Shown here piece by piece: positions 10,582 to 21,060 of a stretch of 64,000 nucleotides of DNA. Both the position numbers and the translations under genes were made by a program. The stretch's first letter is position 1, and each line of letters begins with the position of its first letter. A model generated the notes under the pieces. It saw nothing but the letters and a program-made list of their open reading frames with translations. It did not search any database and was not told the origin of the DNA. Origin of the DNA: Diphasiastrum complanatum (Eukaryota; Streptophyta; Lycopodiopsida; Lycopodiales; Lycopodiaceae); the NCBI GenBank assembly GCA_029204225.1, contig CM055103.1:27018293-27082292 (forward strand), read 5' to 3'.

Positions 10582-10837
10582 GATGGAGACTGAAGCAGAT
10601 CATATAGGACTATTACTCATGGCTTCAGCTGGTTATGATCCTAGGATTGCCCCTTCTGTTTATGAAAGACTCGGTCAGCTAGAGAAGGTTCCAGAGTATG
10701 CTCAATATATTTCCACCCACCCATCTGGGAAAAAGAGAGCTGAGCTTCTGAGGAAATCAGGTACAATGAATGAAGCTCTTAATATGTATCGAGAAAAAGT
10801 TGTAGGGAGACAAGCCCAGGGATATCTGTTTTTGTGA
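10582..10837 (+). CDS. OMA1: Terminal exon of mitochondrial metalloendopeptidase OMA1 (M48 family)
   Basis: OMA1 is a zinc peptidase of the inner mitochondrial membrane that takes part in membrane-protein quality control. The exon follows a polypyrimidine tract and AG acceptor (10580-10581) and encodes 84 residues to a TGA at 10835-10837. It begins 'METEADHIGLLLMASAGYDP', where the Glu of EADHIG is the expected third zinc ligand of M48 peptidases. It continues with 'YISTHPSGKKRAELLRKSG' and 'EALNMYREKVVGR', as in plant OMA1 C termini. The HEXXH motif, which lies on an upstream exon in this family, was not found in the window, so the gene either has a very large intron to the left or this is a detached fragment. 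The frame is intact. A consensus donor GTGAGT at 10834 could extend splicing, but the C terminus already has the expected length. Confidence 0.8.
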
Positions 10838-11263
10838 GTACTCAGAAACGTCCTGTTTGTAACTATTCATGGAATACCCAATTTTGGGGTGTCAATTTGA
10901 TGAATTGTACGGTGATAATCACTGCTTCTAAGTTTCAATATTAATTGATCTCATTGAGCTAGTGTCATTTGCCTGGCATCTACATAAGAACAAAAATCAA
11001 TTGCAAATTAAAAGGAAGGGATCAAGTTGGCTTTGCTACATGTACATAGTACTTACATTCTCTGTGCAATGCAAAAGCAAGGAAGAAGCTCCACTATGAG
11101 TATGCAGGTGCAGCTGACATGCAATTAAGTTGGGCAAGCATTTGGTACTTAGACATCTTGCAAGCTTGTATCTCTACTACCTATACCAGATTCCCGTACT
11201 TCAGCTCAAGGCTTGTGCCTTCTTACTGTTTTTTTTTCTGAATCGATAAATTTGACCAAAAGG

Positions 11264-11269
11264 AATAAA
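11264..11269 (+). terminator. Possible OMA1 poly(A) signal
   Basis: AATAAA lies about 430 bases past the OMA1 stop codon on the same strand. The distance is plausible for a plant 3' UTR, but chance occurrence in AT-rich DNA is likely. Confidence 0.3.
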
Positions 11270-11722
11270 AGCTTTGTTGACCTCTTTTGCAACTTGGCAA
11301 TTGGAATGTAAAATAACACTAGCATGTCCTTAGCAGTAATTATTTTATGTTTGGTTTTTCTTTGATGATCAAATTATAGGCAGACGAATGAACTGAGAAG
11401 TGGTCTGATTATCTTTCAATTGAAGTGCAATTTTCCTATTGTATAGCAAGAGAAATGTCATGTCTGAAAAATGAAACGTGACAACTTTTGCTACAATTCT
11501 CTGCAATACATGAAATCATGTAATATGAGGGAGACCATACAGCCACTAAATAGTTGAATCCTATTATTTTAGGGAAAACGTAAAACAGCTTCTTGGTCTC
11601 TCATTTCCTGTCTCATATTTTAGCATCCGTGAAAATTCCTGACATTGAGCACCCAAATAGTAGCTGATTTAGTTATAGGCAAAAACATAATACTCATTTA
11701 ATTTTCAGCTCAAAGGAAGATT

Positions 11723-11797
11723 GAATCGTGGCAATTAGTGATATTGAAAGGGCCAAAGATGAATCATGACAATTAGTGGTATTGCAAGGGGCAAACT
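11723..11797. repeat. Tandem duplication, 38-bp unit
   Basis: Two adjacent copies starting GAATCGTGGCAATTAGTG and GAATCATGACAATTAGTG, with a few substitutions between them. Confidence 0.85.
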
Positions 11798-11842
11798 AGT
11801 GTAGATGAGCTTTTACCCTAGTTGATGCCTGTACTTCCTTGC

Positions 11843-11981
11843 AGCTGAGGTAAACACATTGGTCCTTATGGAGCCCTACCTAATGCAGATATTCAACATA
11901 TTAATGCTCATAGCTGATATGAACACATTGGTCCTTATGAAGCCCTACTTAATGCAAATTTTCAACATATTAATGCTGATA
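11843..11981. repeat. Tandem duplication, about 69-bp unit
   Basis: Two adjacent copies, each containing AACACATTGGTCCTTATG and TTCAACATATTAATGCT, starting at 11843 and 11912. They differ at a handful of sites. Confidence 0.9.
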
Positions 11982-13744
11982 TCATAGCTACGTATGGGCA
12001 CGTATGGAACAACCTTCCATAAGAATTTTAACTTTTCATAAGATTTCCTTAGAAACGTAATTTTTTTCCAATGTTTTTAGATATGTGCTGCCTGTACCTG
12101 GGAAGCCTGATTGTTTAAAGACGTTTTTCCATAGTTAAAAGCCGGCCAGAAAGCTTCATATGGGGAATCTGTAGCTAAAGCTGATTGCTCAAAACCCGCA
12201 GGAAAAACAGGCGTATTTTCAGGGTTAAAAAAAAGAGTGGTTAAGTTTAAAATTTACTATTTAGTTCTATATGTATGGAACATACTGTATTTTTTACGTT
12301 CAGAGTGATCTGTTTTGTACTTTTTGGTTTGGACCGGGCTTCTTTGGCTGATATTATGAAGATTTTGCAAATGCGTGATAGCTCTATGATGTGAGAAGCT
12401 AAAACCGTCAAAATTTTGACGAGTTTGAATTATTTGAGTAATATACAAATATGAAAGAGTCAGGGTGAGGAAAGTCTTAATTTGGAAATTATGTGTGGTT
12501 TTTTGCTCTTAAAACAGGCCGAGATTTCTATAGAGATTTTGACCAGGCTTTTGAAAAGAATAGATTAAACATTTTTCTTTCAAAGTTACTGCTTCAAATA
12601 AAGATTAAGATGGAAAAGCACCTTCCGAGCATGAAGTAGCATTGCAACATTTTAATCCGATGGAAGTAATGAAATGCAAACTAAGATGAGGGTAATAACT
12701 CACCTGCACTCATATACACAAACAATTAAGTTAGAACACAGAGGAATTCATTTGGACATCATAGGCTTCACTAATTACTCTTAGTTGTTATTCTTGTTGA
12801 CAATATTCCAAGATCAGTCAATGAGCATCAAATAGTCAGAGACTTCAGAATTTAATGCTAGTTTAGAACCATACAAATTTGCTGTATAACTAACTTACTA
12901 CATCAAAATGGTAGTGATGTACCTTGTTGCTCCGACCTGGAAACAAATTTAGCACCCATCAAATACTTCCTTGGTTACATGAATAAAACTTCTTGTTTAC
13001 AGAGTACAACATTCTTAGTTATGTAGTAGTGCACATAACCACCTACGTCACCATTAGGCTAAATATTGCAAGTACAAGTTTGTTTTTAGCTTAGTATGAA
13101 AATTTTAAAACCAATTCAAGATTGTGCCACATGCACGTTTTGGCTCCTTGAGAAGTTTATATGAACTATCTCACATGTCAAAAGCATTCTATGGTAAGAG
13201 TCACTTCAATGTTCCTCACAAATCCTTTCTAAACTAATTGCTAAAGGGATAAAATCAGGGTTTGCACGAGCCAATTCAAGACGTTATTTAGTACAATGTA
13301 TAGTAAGTACATGTTTTTAACAACTTTTGGTAGAAACTAACAATGACAACTTTATTATTGAGCCAATTAGTATATTTCTAACCCTTGAGTTGATATTTGA
13401 AGTAGGTTAATTCTCAAGCTTATCGTACTCTAGACAATACAAAGTAAAGTTGTTCGTAATGCGTGTATGAGACATGCAAAAGTAGGTGTAAAATTGCACA
13501 TATTTAGGTTTTTACGGAGTTTAAAAATACTTGCAATTTTTAAACATATGTCTTGTATAGTTTGTTTGTTGGGCTCTATGTTTGTCCTTTTTACCTCTAA
13601 TGGCATCCTCTGGATCGTCTTTGTTCATCAATTAAAGGCTCACTTGATGTGTGCCTAGAGACAATGCCTAATGCTTTTACTTGTAGCTATTTTCAATCTT
13701 TATTGAAGCCAATATGTTTTGTTATAAACAAGTAGATTTATATT

Positions 13745-14440
13745 TTGAAAGCTTTGGCCATTTATGACAATCAAGCTCTACAAGGAATACCATACTGCAT
13801 CAACAAGAGGAAGCAACAAAGCCAAGCCAACATTGGACAAGAGGAGGAAGCGAGTTCTTATGAGGACTCACTCACGATGCCAACCTTTTCATCATCAAGA
13901 CTTGTCAAAGGTGAAGATCCTTGGTGGATAGATAGTGGGGCTAGCTCCCACATGTCAGGTAAAAGGGAGTACTTCTCTCAACTCACACCTTATGTAGAAC
14001 CTATAAAGTTCATTTTTACAGCAAATGATCATGAATGTAAAGTCGAAGGTGTGAGATCCATTCCCTTATGCTTAGGGTCTTCCAAGAAGACTAAGATAGA
14101 TCGTGTTCTCTTCATTCCTAGCATCACTAAGAATTTACTTATGGTCGGCCAACTTTTAGATCATGGTTTCATTGTGGAGTTCTCTACTAACATATGCAAC
14201 ATCAAGAAAAGTGGGAAGTTCATAGCAAGGGGAACAAGGTTTGGGAGGTTATTTAAGCTTGATGCTTTTGTTGATCCTAACCAATTTTGGATGGTAGGCG
14301 AGGAGAGCAACATGACCACATTTAATTTGTGGCACAAGAGAGAGGCTTGGTCACATCAACACCAAGTCTATGGAAGCCATGTGCAAGGAGGAGCTTGCTC
14401 TCGGCCTTCCATGATTTTTGGCAAAGGAGGAAAGGGAATG
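13745..14440 (+). pseudogene. copia gag-protease fragment
   Basis: The frame begins in the linker before the protease and carries the copia aspartic protease site 'WWIDSGASSHMSGKREYFSQ' with an intact DSG triad, then 'NLLMVGQLLDHGFIVEFS' and the pre-integrase word 'FNLWHKR'. A one-base insertion after WHKR shifts the frame; the other frame continues 'RLGHINTKSMEAMCKEELAL'. The sequence then stops being copia-like on this strand at about 14440, where an RT fragment begins on the opposite strand. It is a truncated copy with no LTR next to it. Confidence 0.85.
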
Positions 14441-14545
14441 TGAAGCTGTTACCTTTTCCAAGTTCAACGACTTCCATACCCAAAATGAAGTGCAAATCTC
14501 CGAGATCTACCATCTTGAACTCTTTGGATAGATCTAAGGAGTAAA
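14440..14545 (-). pseudogene. Short copia reverse-transcriptase fragment
   Basis: The minus strand reads 'SLDLSKEFKMVDLGDLHFIL' followed by GMEVV, a close match to the copia RT palm/thumb motif normally written (K/E)F.M.DLG.LHFFLG.EV. Only about 35 codons are present. It meets the plus-strand copia fragment head to head, so the two come from different insertions or from a rearrangement. Confidence 0.65.
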
Positions 14546-14653
14546 GTGAATCTAAGTTGTTGTGTTCAAGTCACCATGTGCCATGATAAATAACCGACGT
14601 CTCTAGGCCCCAATAGAAGCAAAGGGCCAAGGTCCTCCCCAAGAATAAAAAGG

Positions 14654-15542
14654 TGTTGGAAGAAGAAAATAGGAATCGATAGTGATTAAGTCGAAAGAAA
14701 AGATGAACTATCGAGCGCAACAGAATGATCCTTCTACCGATGCATGACTATGCCTATTATTAATCAAACAAAGCTATTATGACTATTGTCACGTTTGATA
14801 TTTTAACAACGAACTTTGAAATCATTAGCGCTAAAGTGATTTCATAGCCAAACAATTACAGAGTGAAGAATATTGCAGCAATAGACAAAACAGAGATTTA
14901 TCAGTTACTGATAACTATAGAGAAGCATACATACATTTTGACATAATACTGAACGCAATAAAAAGATGGATTGATTCAGGAAGTAGCATGTACAAAGTTA
15001 GATGATGATGAGCACAAAACAATAGTGGATAAAACCGCGTACTCTAAATTATCTCTGAGCAATTGATAACTCTATTTGATGCACTTCCGCTGATAAGTAG
15101 TAAGCGCTAGCAATACCAAGTCATTTTCTGAATTACTTTGCTATTCTTCTATTTTGATCAGCTATTTATACTAAAGCATTTTAAGCTTATCCAATTAGGT
15201 CAGCTTAATTAGGTCGTAGGTCGCAATTGACAGCTAGCCAATGCGTTGTCATCCATTCAGTAAGGCCTTCCCAGAAATTTACTTGCAAAACAGTTAGGGC
15301 AAGTCGTAAGCTTCATCACAAGTGGAAACAATAATTGTCCGACTTTGATAAGTCGTCTAAGTTGCTCCGATATGTCGGTGTCGTCGAAGTCGCTCCGATA
15401 TGTCGATGGCACCTGTTGAGCAATTTTCGAGTATTTTTACAGACTGTATAGAAACACGTACAAAATTGCAAAACTAAATAAATGAAATGGATGTAGATTT
15501 TAAGATCGATTATTCGGATGAATATAGTAGAATAATCCAACA
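14654..15542 (-). mobile_element. 3' LTR of minus-strand copia-1
   Basis: The 889-bp LTR starts (minus strand) TGTTGGATTATTC just after the polypurine tract AAGGGGGGAG and ends TTCTTCCAACA at 14654. TGTTGGA and TCCAACA form the expected terminal inverted repeat. A TATAAATAG box lies near 15165-15173 on the minus strand, and a 28-bp tandem duplication lies upstream of it in U3. The second half is recognisably related to the plus-strand LTR ending at 39072. The outer flank at 14649-14653 is AAAGG; the partner target-site copy was not located. Confidence 0.85.
15361..15405 (-). repeat. 28-bp tandem duplication in copia-1 U3
   Basis: GCTCCGATATGTCG occurs twice, 28 bases apart, about 200 bases upstream of the LTR TATA box. 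Such duplications in U3 often act as transcriptional enhancers in retroelements. Confidence 0.7.
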
Positions 15543-15550
15543 CTCCCCCC

Positions 15551-16003
15551 TTAATCTGAATCCATGAATGCCTTGACATTCAAACTTAGTTTTGCACAAA
15601 ATCTTGTGTGTGCATCCAAGCTTAATGCCTTAGTAAAAATATCAGCTGTCATGTCTTGTGTTCGACAGTACTGCAAGTTTACCTCTTTGTCGAAAACTTT
15701 GCTTCTGACATAGTGACTTAATTTCAATGTGCTTACTCCTATAATGAAATCTAGGGTTGGCTGATAAAGCAATAACACTTTGATTATGACAAAATAAAAT
15801 TGTCGGAGTATATTGTTTCAAATAAACATCTGAAAGTAAGTTTCTCAACCATACAACTTCCTTTGTAGCTGGAGAGGTTGCGATATACTTTGATTCAGTA
15901 GAAGATAGAGCTATCGAAGTTTGCTTGTGATTGTTCCATGTAATAGGACCGTTGTTGAGGAAGAATGTAAATCCAGATGTGGATTTACGAGTGTCTACAT
16001 ATA
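15551..16003 (-). pseudogene. copia-1 RNase H
   Basis: Reading leftward the sequence gives 'VDTRKSTSGFTFFLNNGPIT', 'KQTSIALSSTESKYIATSPA', 'EVVWLRNLLSDVYL', then 'HYRSKHIEIKSL' and the C-terminal 'RTQDMTADIFTKALSLDAHT', the standard order of copia RNase H. A frameshift lies between the parts near 15700. It ends with a stop followed by the polypurine tract and the LTR. Its upstream end at about 16003 is cut by the LTR of gypsy-A, and the matching RT is found beyond that insertion at 19.9-21.06 kb. Confidence 0.88.
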
Positions 16004-16490
16004 AGGGAAGCTCCTTAGATCCTGCTTACAAATTACAAATACAATGTATAACACACTATGGAGAAACCACCCAACCAAGTAGAAGCATCAAATCAAACTC
16101 TAGAAGCCTCACCCCCAAGCCAAGGAACAAGAAGCATGAATATAGAATGAGAGCCTGACAATGGATCCAAAACCATAATCAGGAGTAGGGCGAGTTTGGC
16201 CTCAATATATAGAGCCAAAAGCAACCTGGGCACATAGCCATGCATAGCCCTAAGTTCCCTATACATAGATTCACCTAGAATAGAGTCCTAAACATGGACC
16301 AACTATTCATAGAATTGCTATTGATACTCTACACATGCATACACTGTCCCATACCTTGTCTAAACTCCATTTAGTGTGTTCTGGGCCTCACAAGGATATT
16401 AGTTACTTTCGGGTCATGTCCAATATGACGTGGCATAACTAACAGCTTGTTTCATTGGAGTACCGTGTATCCAAGATTAGGAGTATACTA
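16000..16490 (-). mobile_element. LTR of gypsy-A (5'-truncated)
   Basis: This stretch matches, in reverse, the LTR of gypsy-B at 47236-47758 over nearly its whole length; shared words include GAATAGTTGGTCCATG and TGCTTCTACTTGGTTGGGTG. The first bases of the LTR (the TGTTATG end) are missing because an internal deletion joins the RNase H gene directly to LTR sequence at about 16487-16492. The outer end runs into copia-1 RNase H. Confidence 0.85.
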
Positions 16491-17815
16491 CATCGAGCTT
16501 TTCTCCCCCGAAGATCATGTTGGTTACAAAAATACTTAAGAGGCTGGTGATCCGTATACACTACAAACTTACTACCATACAAGTAGTGTCTCCATGTTTT
16601 AAGTGCATGGATTACAACAAACAAATCTTTTTCCTGCGTAGTATAACGCAATTGAGGACCAGTGAATTTTTTGTTCTCAAACGCTAGTGGCCTATCCATT
16701 TGTAATAGAACCGCTCCAACTGCAACATCACTTGCGTCCGTTCTCACGACGTAAGGTAAATCTGGATTTGCAATTTGTAACACGGGAGTTGAAACAATCA
16801 TTGTTTTAAGTTTCTCAAAACATTGATTCAATTCCTCGTTCCAAACAATAGGCGGACTAGGTTGATTCCTCTTTTTCTTTTTATTAACAAATCCCTTTGT
16901 CAGATTATTAAGAGGAGCTGCTAACTTAGCATAATCCTCAATAAATCTCTTGAAGAAAATTGTAAAACCTAAAAATGACTTTACTTGTCTCATAGTTCTC
17001 AGAATTGGCCACTCAATCACAATCTTGATTTTATCCTCGTCAATCTTGATCCCATTTACTGTGATCTTATGACCAAGATAAAGTAACTCTTGTTTAAAGA
17101 ATTCACACTTGGACTCTTTAGCGTAGAGGATCTCCCGACGGGGTTTCATCAAGACGATTTTTAAGTGTTCTACGTGTTCCACCAAAGATCTACTGTAAAC
17201 GAGAATATCGTCTAAGAATACAACCACAAGCTTTCCCAAATATGGACGAAATAAATCGTTCATCATTTGCTGGAACGTTGCTGGAGCATTCGTTAATCCA
17301 AATGGCAACACTAAAAATTCATAATGACCAAATCTAGAACAAAATTCCATCTTTTGGACATCTCCTGACTTAATTCTTATTTGATGGTACCCTGTCCTGA
17401 GATTCATCTTGGTGAAATACCCTGTCACCCAAGCGATCTACAAGGTCATCCATCCTGGATAATGGATATTTATTTTTAATAGTCACTTTATTAAGCCCCT
17501 TGTAATCTACACACATTCGAAAACCTCCATCATTCTTTGCTTTAAGAAGAACAAGAGCGTCCCATGGTGATTTACTAGATTGTATATGTCCCATCCTCTG
17601 ATAGTTTTCTATTTGATTTGAAATCTCTGTCTCCTCTTTCTGAGAAACCTATAAGGTTGTCTAGAGACAGGTTGACTCCCTGGAATTAGCTCAATCAGTT
17701 GGTTTACTGACCTAGACGGTGGTAAACCATGAGGTAATTCATATGGAAAAACATCCCTAAATTCATTTATGATCTGTTCTTTCACTGCTTGTTCATGATC
17801 TAAATTTATTCTTCT
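16491..17815 (-). pseudogene. gypsy-A reverse transcriptase and RNase H
   Basis: Chromovirus-type Ty3/gypsy pol. The order read leftward is the pre-RT motif 'FRDVFPYELPHGLPPSRSVN', '[20 protein letters not shown]', the RT core with 'LPFGLTNAPATFQQMMND' and the FLDD box (residues 71-74 of the frame starting at 17428), then RNase H with 'RTDASDVAVGAVLLQMDRPL' and 'VVYTDHQPLKYFCNQ'. The first catalytic RT motif reads KMNL where KIDL is usual, so the Asp is Asn. A frameshift separates 17370 and 17428. Protease is missing upstream and integrase plus chromodomain are missing downstream. Confidence 0.92.
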
Positions 17816-18511
17816 TGGTTTTCAAAGTGGTTGGAATTTGCGCAAACTGCTTCTTGGATGCCACCTCTGTGGAATCATATGCTTTCACGATCCGAAACGC
17901 ATCCTCAAGGTTTTGAAGCACATTTCATTTGCATTCGTTTTGATAGTCGGCTGGCAAACCTAGAACAAACTGCCAAAGTGCCAACTTCGCATCGAATGAT
18001 GGAACCCTATTTCATAGGTCCATGAATTCCTAGATATAAGAGTCTAACTTCTTTGTACCCATCTTGCAGTTCACAAACTTTAGAAAGTAGTCAATGTCAT
18101 CAGCAATTACGAAAGCTTTCTTGAAAACTTCTGCAAACGCATCCCAAGTAGTTGGCTTCATTGGTAAATCTCGCCACCATGATGACGCTTTGCCGCGTAA
18201 AAACAGCACAACGCTTTCAATTTTCTTCTCATCAAGATTCCATGCAGATTGAAGTAACTACTCCACTTGGCCAGCCAGTCCTCGACGACTTCAGATTTCT
18301 TCTCCTTCTTCTCCCCCGCATAAACCTCCGGTTGAAAACCGAAATTGGGTGAAGACATCAATTTGACTTGATTCAACAAAATCTCCATTTGCTGATCTTT
18401 CATCTGATTATGATTATTCATATCATTGAGCGCCATACTCAACTGCTGACAAATCGCCATGTAAGATGGTGCACTTGGATTTGCAACTTCATTTGAAGTT
18501 TCTTCGGCCAT
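17815..18511 (-). pseudogene. gypsy-A gag
   Basis: The frame starts at 18511 ('MAEETSNEVANPSAPSYMAI'), with a glutamine-rich helical N terminus. After a frameshift near 18200 it continues with 'WWRDLPMKPTTWDAFAEVFK', 'DYFLKFVNCKMGTKKLDSY' and 'KLALWQFVLGLPADYQNE', the retrotransposon gag (PF03732-type) signature. The zinc knuckle and the protease that should follow are absent; near 17815 gag runs straight into the pre-RT region. Two in-frame TAG codons interrupt the second half. Confidence 0.8.
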
Positions 18512-19895
18512 CTCGATTTATCTATCTTGGAAATTATTAAATTTAGTTAATATCAGATTAACTTATGGTGAAGCACAGTTGACCAACCAACTGAAATTGA
18601 TTCCAGCATGGTCAAATCACAAATTTTAGTCAATTTCATAGATAATCCAAGAAACTGAAAAAAAACCAAATTTTTTGAGTTTTTGCGCTTTTAATTTTTT
18701 TTTATAATAATTTTATGTTTTTAGAAACTCGTAAAAAACCACTATCAATTATTAAGCAATCGAAATCGAAAATTCGATACACTGTTCGACTCTTAACCTT
18801 ACTATATTAATGTCCATAAGATATGAAAGACATGCGACATTAAACTGATTTTTCACTATTACGAAATTTTACGTAAAATCTAGTTCTACGGAAATTGCCA
18901 GCTATAAAACCCAGTTTTGTATCTATCAGTCAGAGCACATGCATATAACCACTCAAAACATATGTAAGCCGTGTACATGCATGTCAGAATCACTCTGAGA
19001 ATCAACATGCAGACATTCCATGCAAGCACAGTACCTCAAAATACGGGTACTGTAAAGCTCAGTACAGAGGGAAACCTAGTGAACAAGACTCTTGCCACGT
19101 TAGCCTACCACCTAGGATTCACACGTGTGAGTTCAGAACAACCAAAAAACCTGTAGGAGGGCGCACTTTTTCAAGCCCAATCTGTCTGAAATCATGCAAA
19201 CACTCAACCAAGCCTAAAAGTGATGATCCAAACAGTCTTAAATGGTCTCTAAGAGTTCCATGAAGCCTTTATACAGATCCTATGAAGCAGTATGGACTGA
19301 GAACCATGAATTCTTGATTTCTAGAAGTCAAAATTGCCACAAACTTGATGGAATTGAAACCTAAGTTTCTACCCATCAATTTATAGGTCTGATAGCTTGC
19401 TGGGAAGGTAAAAAGGAACACCATTCATGTTGTAGTGGATTTAGAGAAATCCACTCTCCAAAATTCACCAAAATTGGTCAAATTTTGCCTATTTTTGACT
19501 TCCTACAAACCCAATTGCTGGAATCTTTGGCTCTAACTTCAAGGACAACTTCAAAAGACTATGATTTATCTTTTTCCAGATTTAAGTGATGTTCTACAAC
19601 CTCCTACCATCCAATTTCATGAAAAAACAAGCAAAAATCATGGATTTTGGCCACTTCTAGATTTTTTCACCTTGACAAATTGGAACTAATGGCATGAACA
19701 TTTTTTTCTAACACATGCAATCCTATTTACAGAATTATAACCATCTTATTAATCTGAACTTTCTAGATTTTGAATTCTACTATCATTTTTGTGCCAAAAT
19801 CATGGAAAGCAAGCCAAATTTGGCCACAAAAGAGCATAGAATCAATATCATGGAAAGATCCAACATGCAACCTTAAGGAACTGACTGCAAAAGCT
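18512..19895 (-). other. Noncoding leader/unknown repeat between gypsy-A and copia-1 RT
   Basis: No coding motif was found. The position upstream of gypsy-A gag suggests a leader and 5' LTR, but the sequence does not match the gypsy-A/B LTR and has no tRNA-Met primer-binding site. It is AT-rich, with oligo(A/T) runs near 18660-18720. It may be a further inserted repeat. Confidence 0.35.
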
Positions 19896-21060
19896 ATGTA
19901 AGATCATTGCGTACATAAGAGATCTTATTATCGAGTGATAAAGAAACTCACACATCTACTCCTTCTTTTCGACTGTATGGAGACATTGGTCCTTTGGCAA
20001 TTTGAGTTCTGGGTCCATTGGTGAGTGAGCTAGCTTGCAATTCATCAGATTATATCTGATTAACATATTGTGAATGTATCTTTGCTAAGTAATGTAGATC
20101 AACTTTCACTTTCTGTCTCTTTGGATTTGAATATCTAGACAGTAATGAGCTTCGTCCAAATCTGTCATGTCGAATTCTGATGACAACATCAATTTAGCAT
20201 CTTTTATTAGATCGATACTGTTGCTAAAAAGCAGTGTGTCGTCCACATACAAAGTGATAATAATAAAAGAATGCTGCACTGTCTTGAAGTAGACATTAGA
20301 ATTTGAAGTGCTTGGTTGATAGTCGTGACCGATAAGAAAGGTGTTGATCCTCTGAAACCATGCTACATACATGATTCCTTTTGCCTTCGATAATATAACC
20401 TTCAGGCTGTATCATGTAGATATCTTCTTCAATTACTCCATTGAGATATGTTGTCTGCACATCCATTTGATGTATCTCTAGATCGGCAACAGCAACAAAC
20501 GACAATAGAAGTTTGATTGAAAAATGTTTAACTACTGGATTGAAAGTCTGCGAAAATCCTCTTGTGACAAGTTGAGCTTTTCTTCGATCGATACTTCCAT
20601 CCGCATTGTATTTGATTTTGAAAATCCATTTGCAATCAACTACATTTTTGCTGGCAGGCAATTCGACAATAGTCCAAGTCTGGTTCTGGATGAGAGATGA
20701 ATACCCTCTATCCATAGCTTCTTTCCAAAGATCAGAATCGGGCTGACTATGTGCCTCTTGGACAGTAGTCGGCTCTTGAACAAGATAAGCTGCAGATTCA
20801 TCGATATACCTTATAGGTGGTCTGCGTTCTCTTGTCGATATTCTGGGAGATGAGCGAAGTTGATTATTTTCATTATGCTGTAGTTGCTGAGCTGCAACAT
20901 CATCTTCTTTGGATTCGCTGTTGATAAGCTGTTCGTCTGAAATAGACGAGCTAGGACCTTCAATAGGATCAGTCGACTTGGGAACAATATACGTGCCTCT
21001 ATGCGGACGTATGGTAGTCTGTTGTACCTGCGTAGGCAGCATGGGTCCTTCTTTCAAAAG
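19895..21060 (-). pseudogene. copia-1 linker and reverse transcriptase
   Basis: From right to left: the linker before RT ('RERRPPIRYIDESAAYLVQE'), the RT start 'LWKEAMDRGYSSLIQNQTWT', 'DCKWIFKIKYNADGSIDRRK', 'VADLEIHQMDVQTTYLNG' with the first catalytic Asp, then after a gap 'FIIITLYVDDTLLFSNSID' with the YVDD box, and finally 'NCKLAHSPMDPELKLPKDQ' up to 'IIRSLMYAMI'. About 60 codons that normally join this to RNase H are missing where gypsy-A is inserted. Several stops and a frameshift near 20380 disable it. A second copy of the same linker lies at 63800-64000. Confidence 0.88.

Larger units (their letters stand above)
10838..13744. other. AT-rich noncoding region after OMA1
   Basis: No coding region is visible. 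An AATAAA at 11264-11269 could serve as the OMA1 polyadenylation signal. Two small tandem duplications are listed separately. The rest appears to be ordinary AT-rich intergenic sequence, ending just before a copia fragment. Confidence 0.5.

Noticed and set aside
11723-11981. Short direct repeats as a CRISPR-like array
   Set aside because: Only two adjacent copies with no spacers, in a plant-type genome.
18971-19156. 61-codon plus-strand frame in the 18.5-19.9 kb region
   Set aside because: No motif, average length for chance in this composition and no promoter context.
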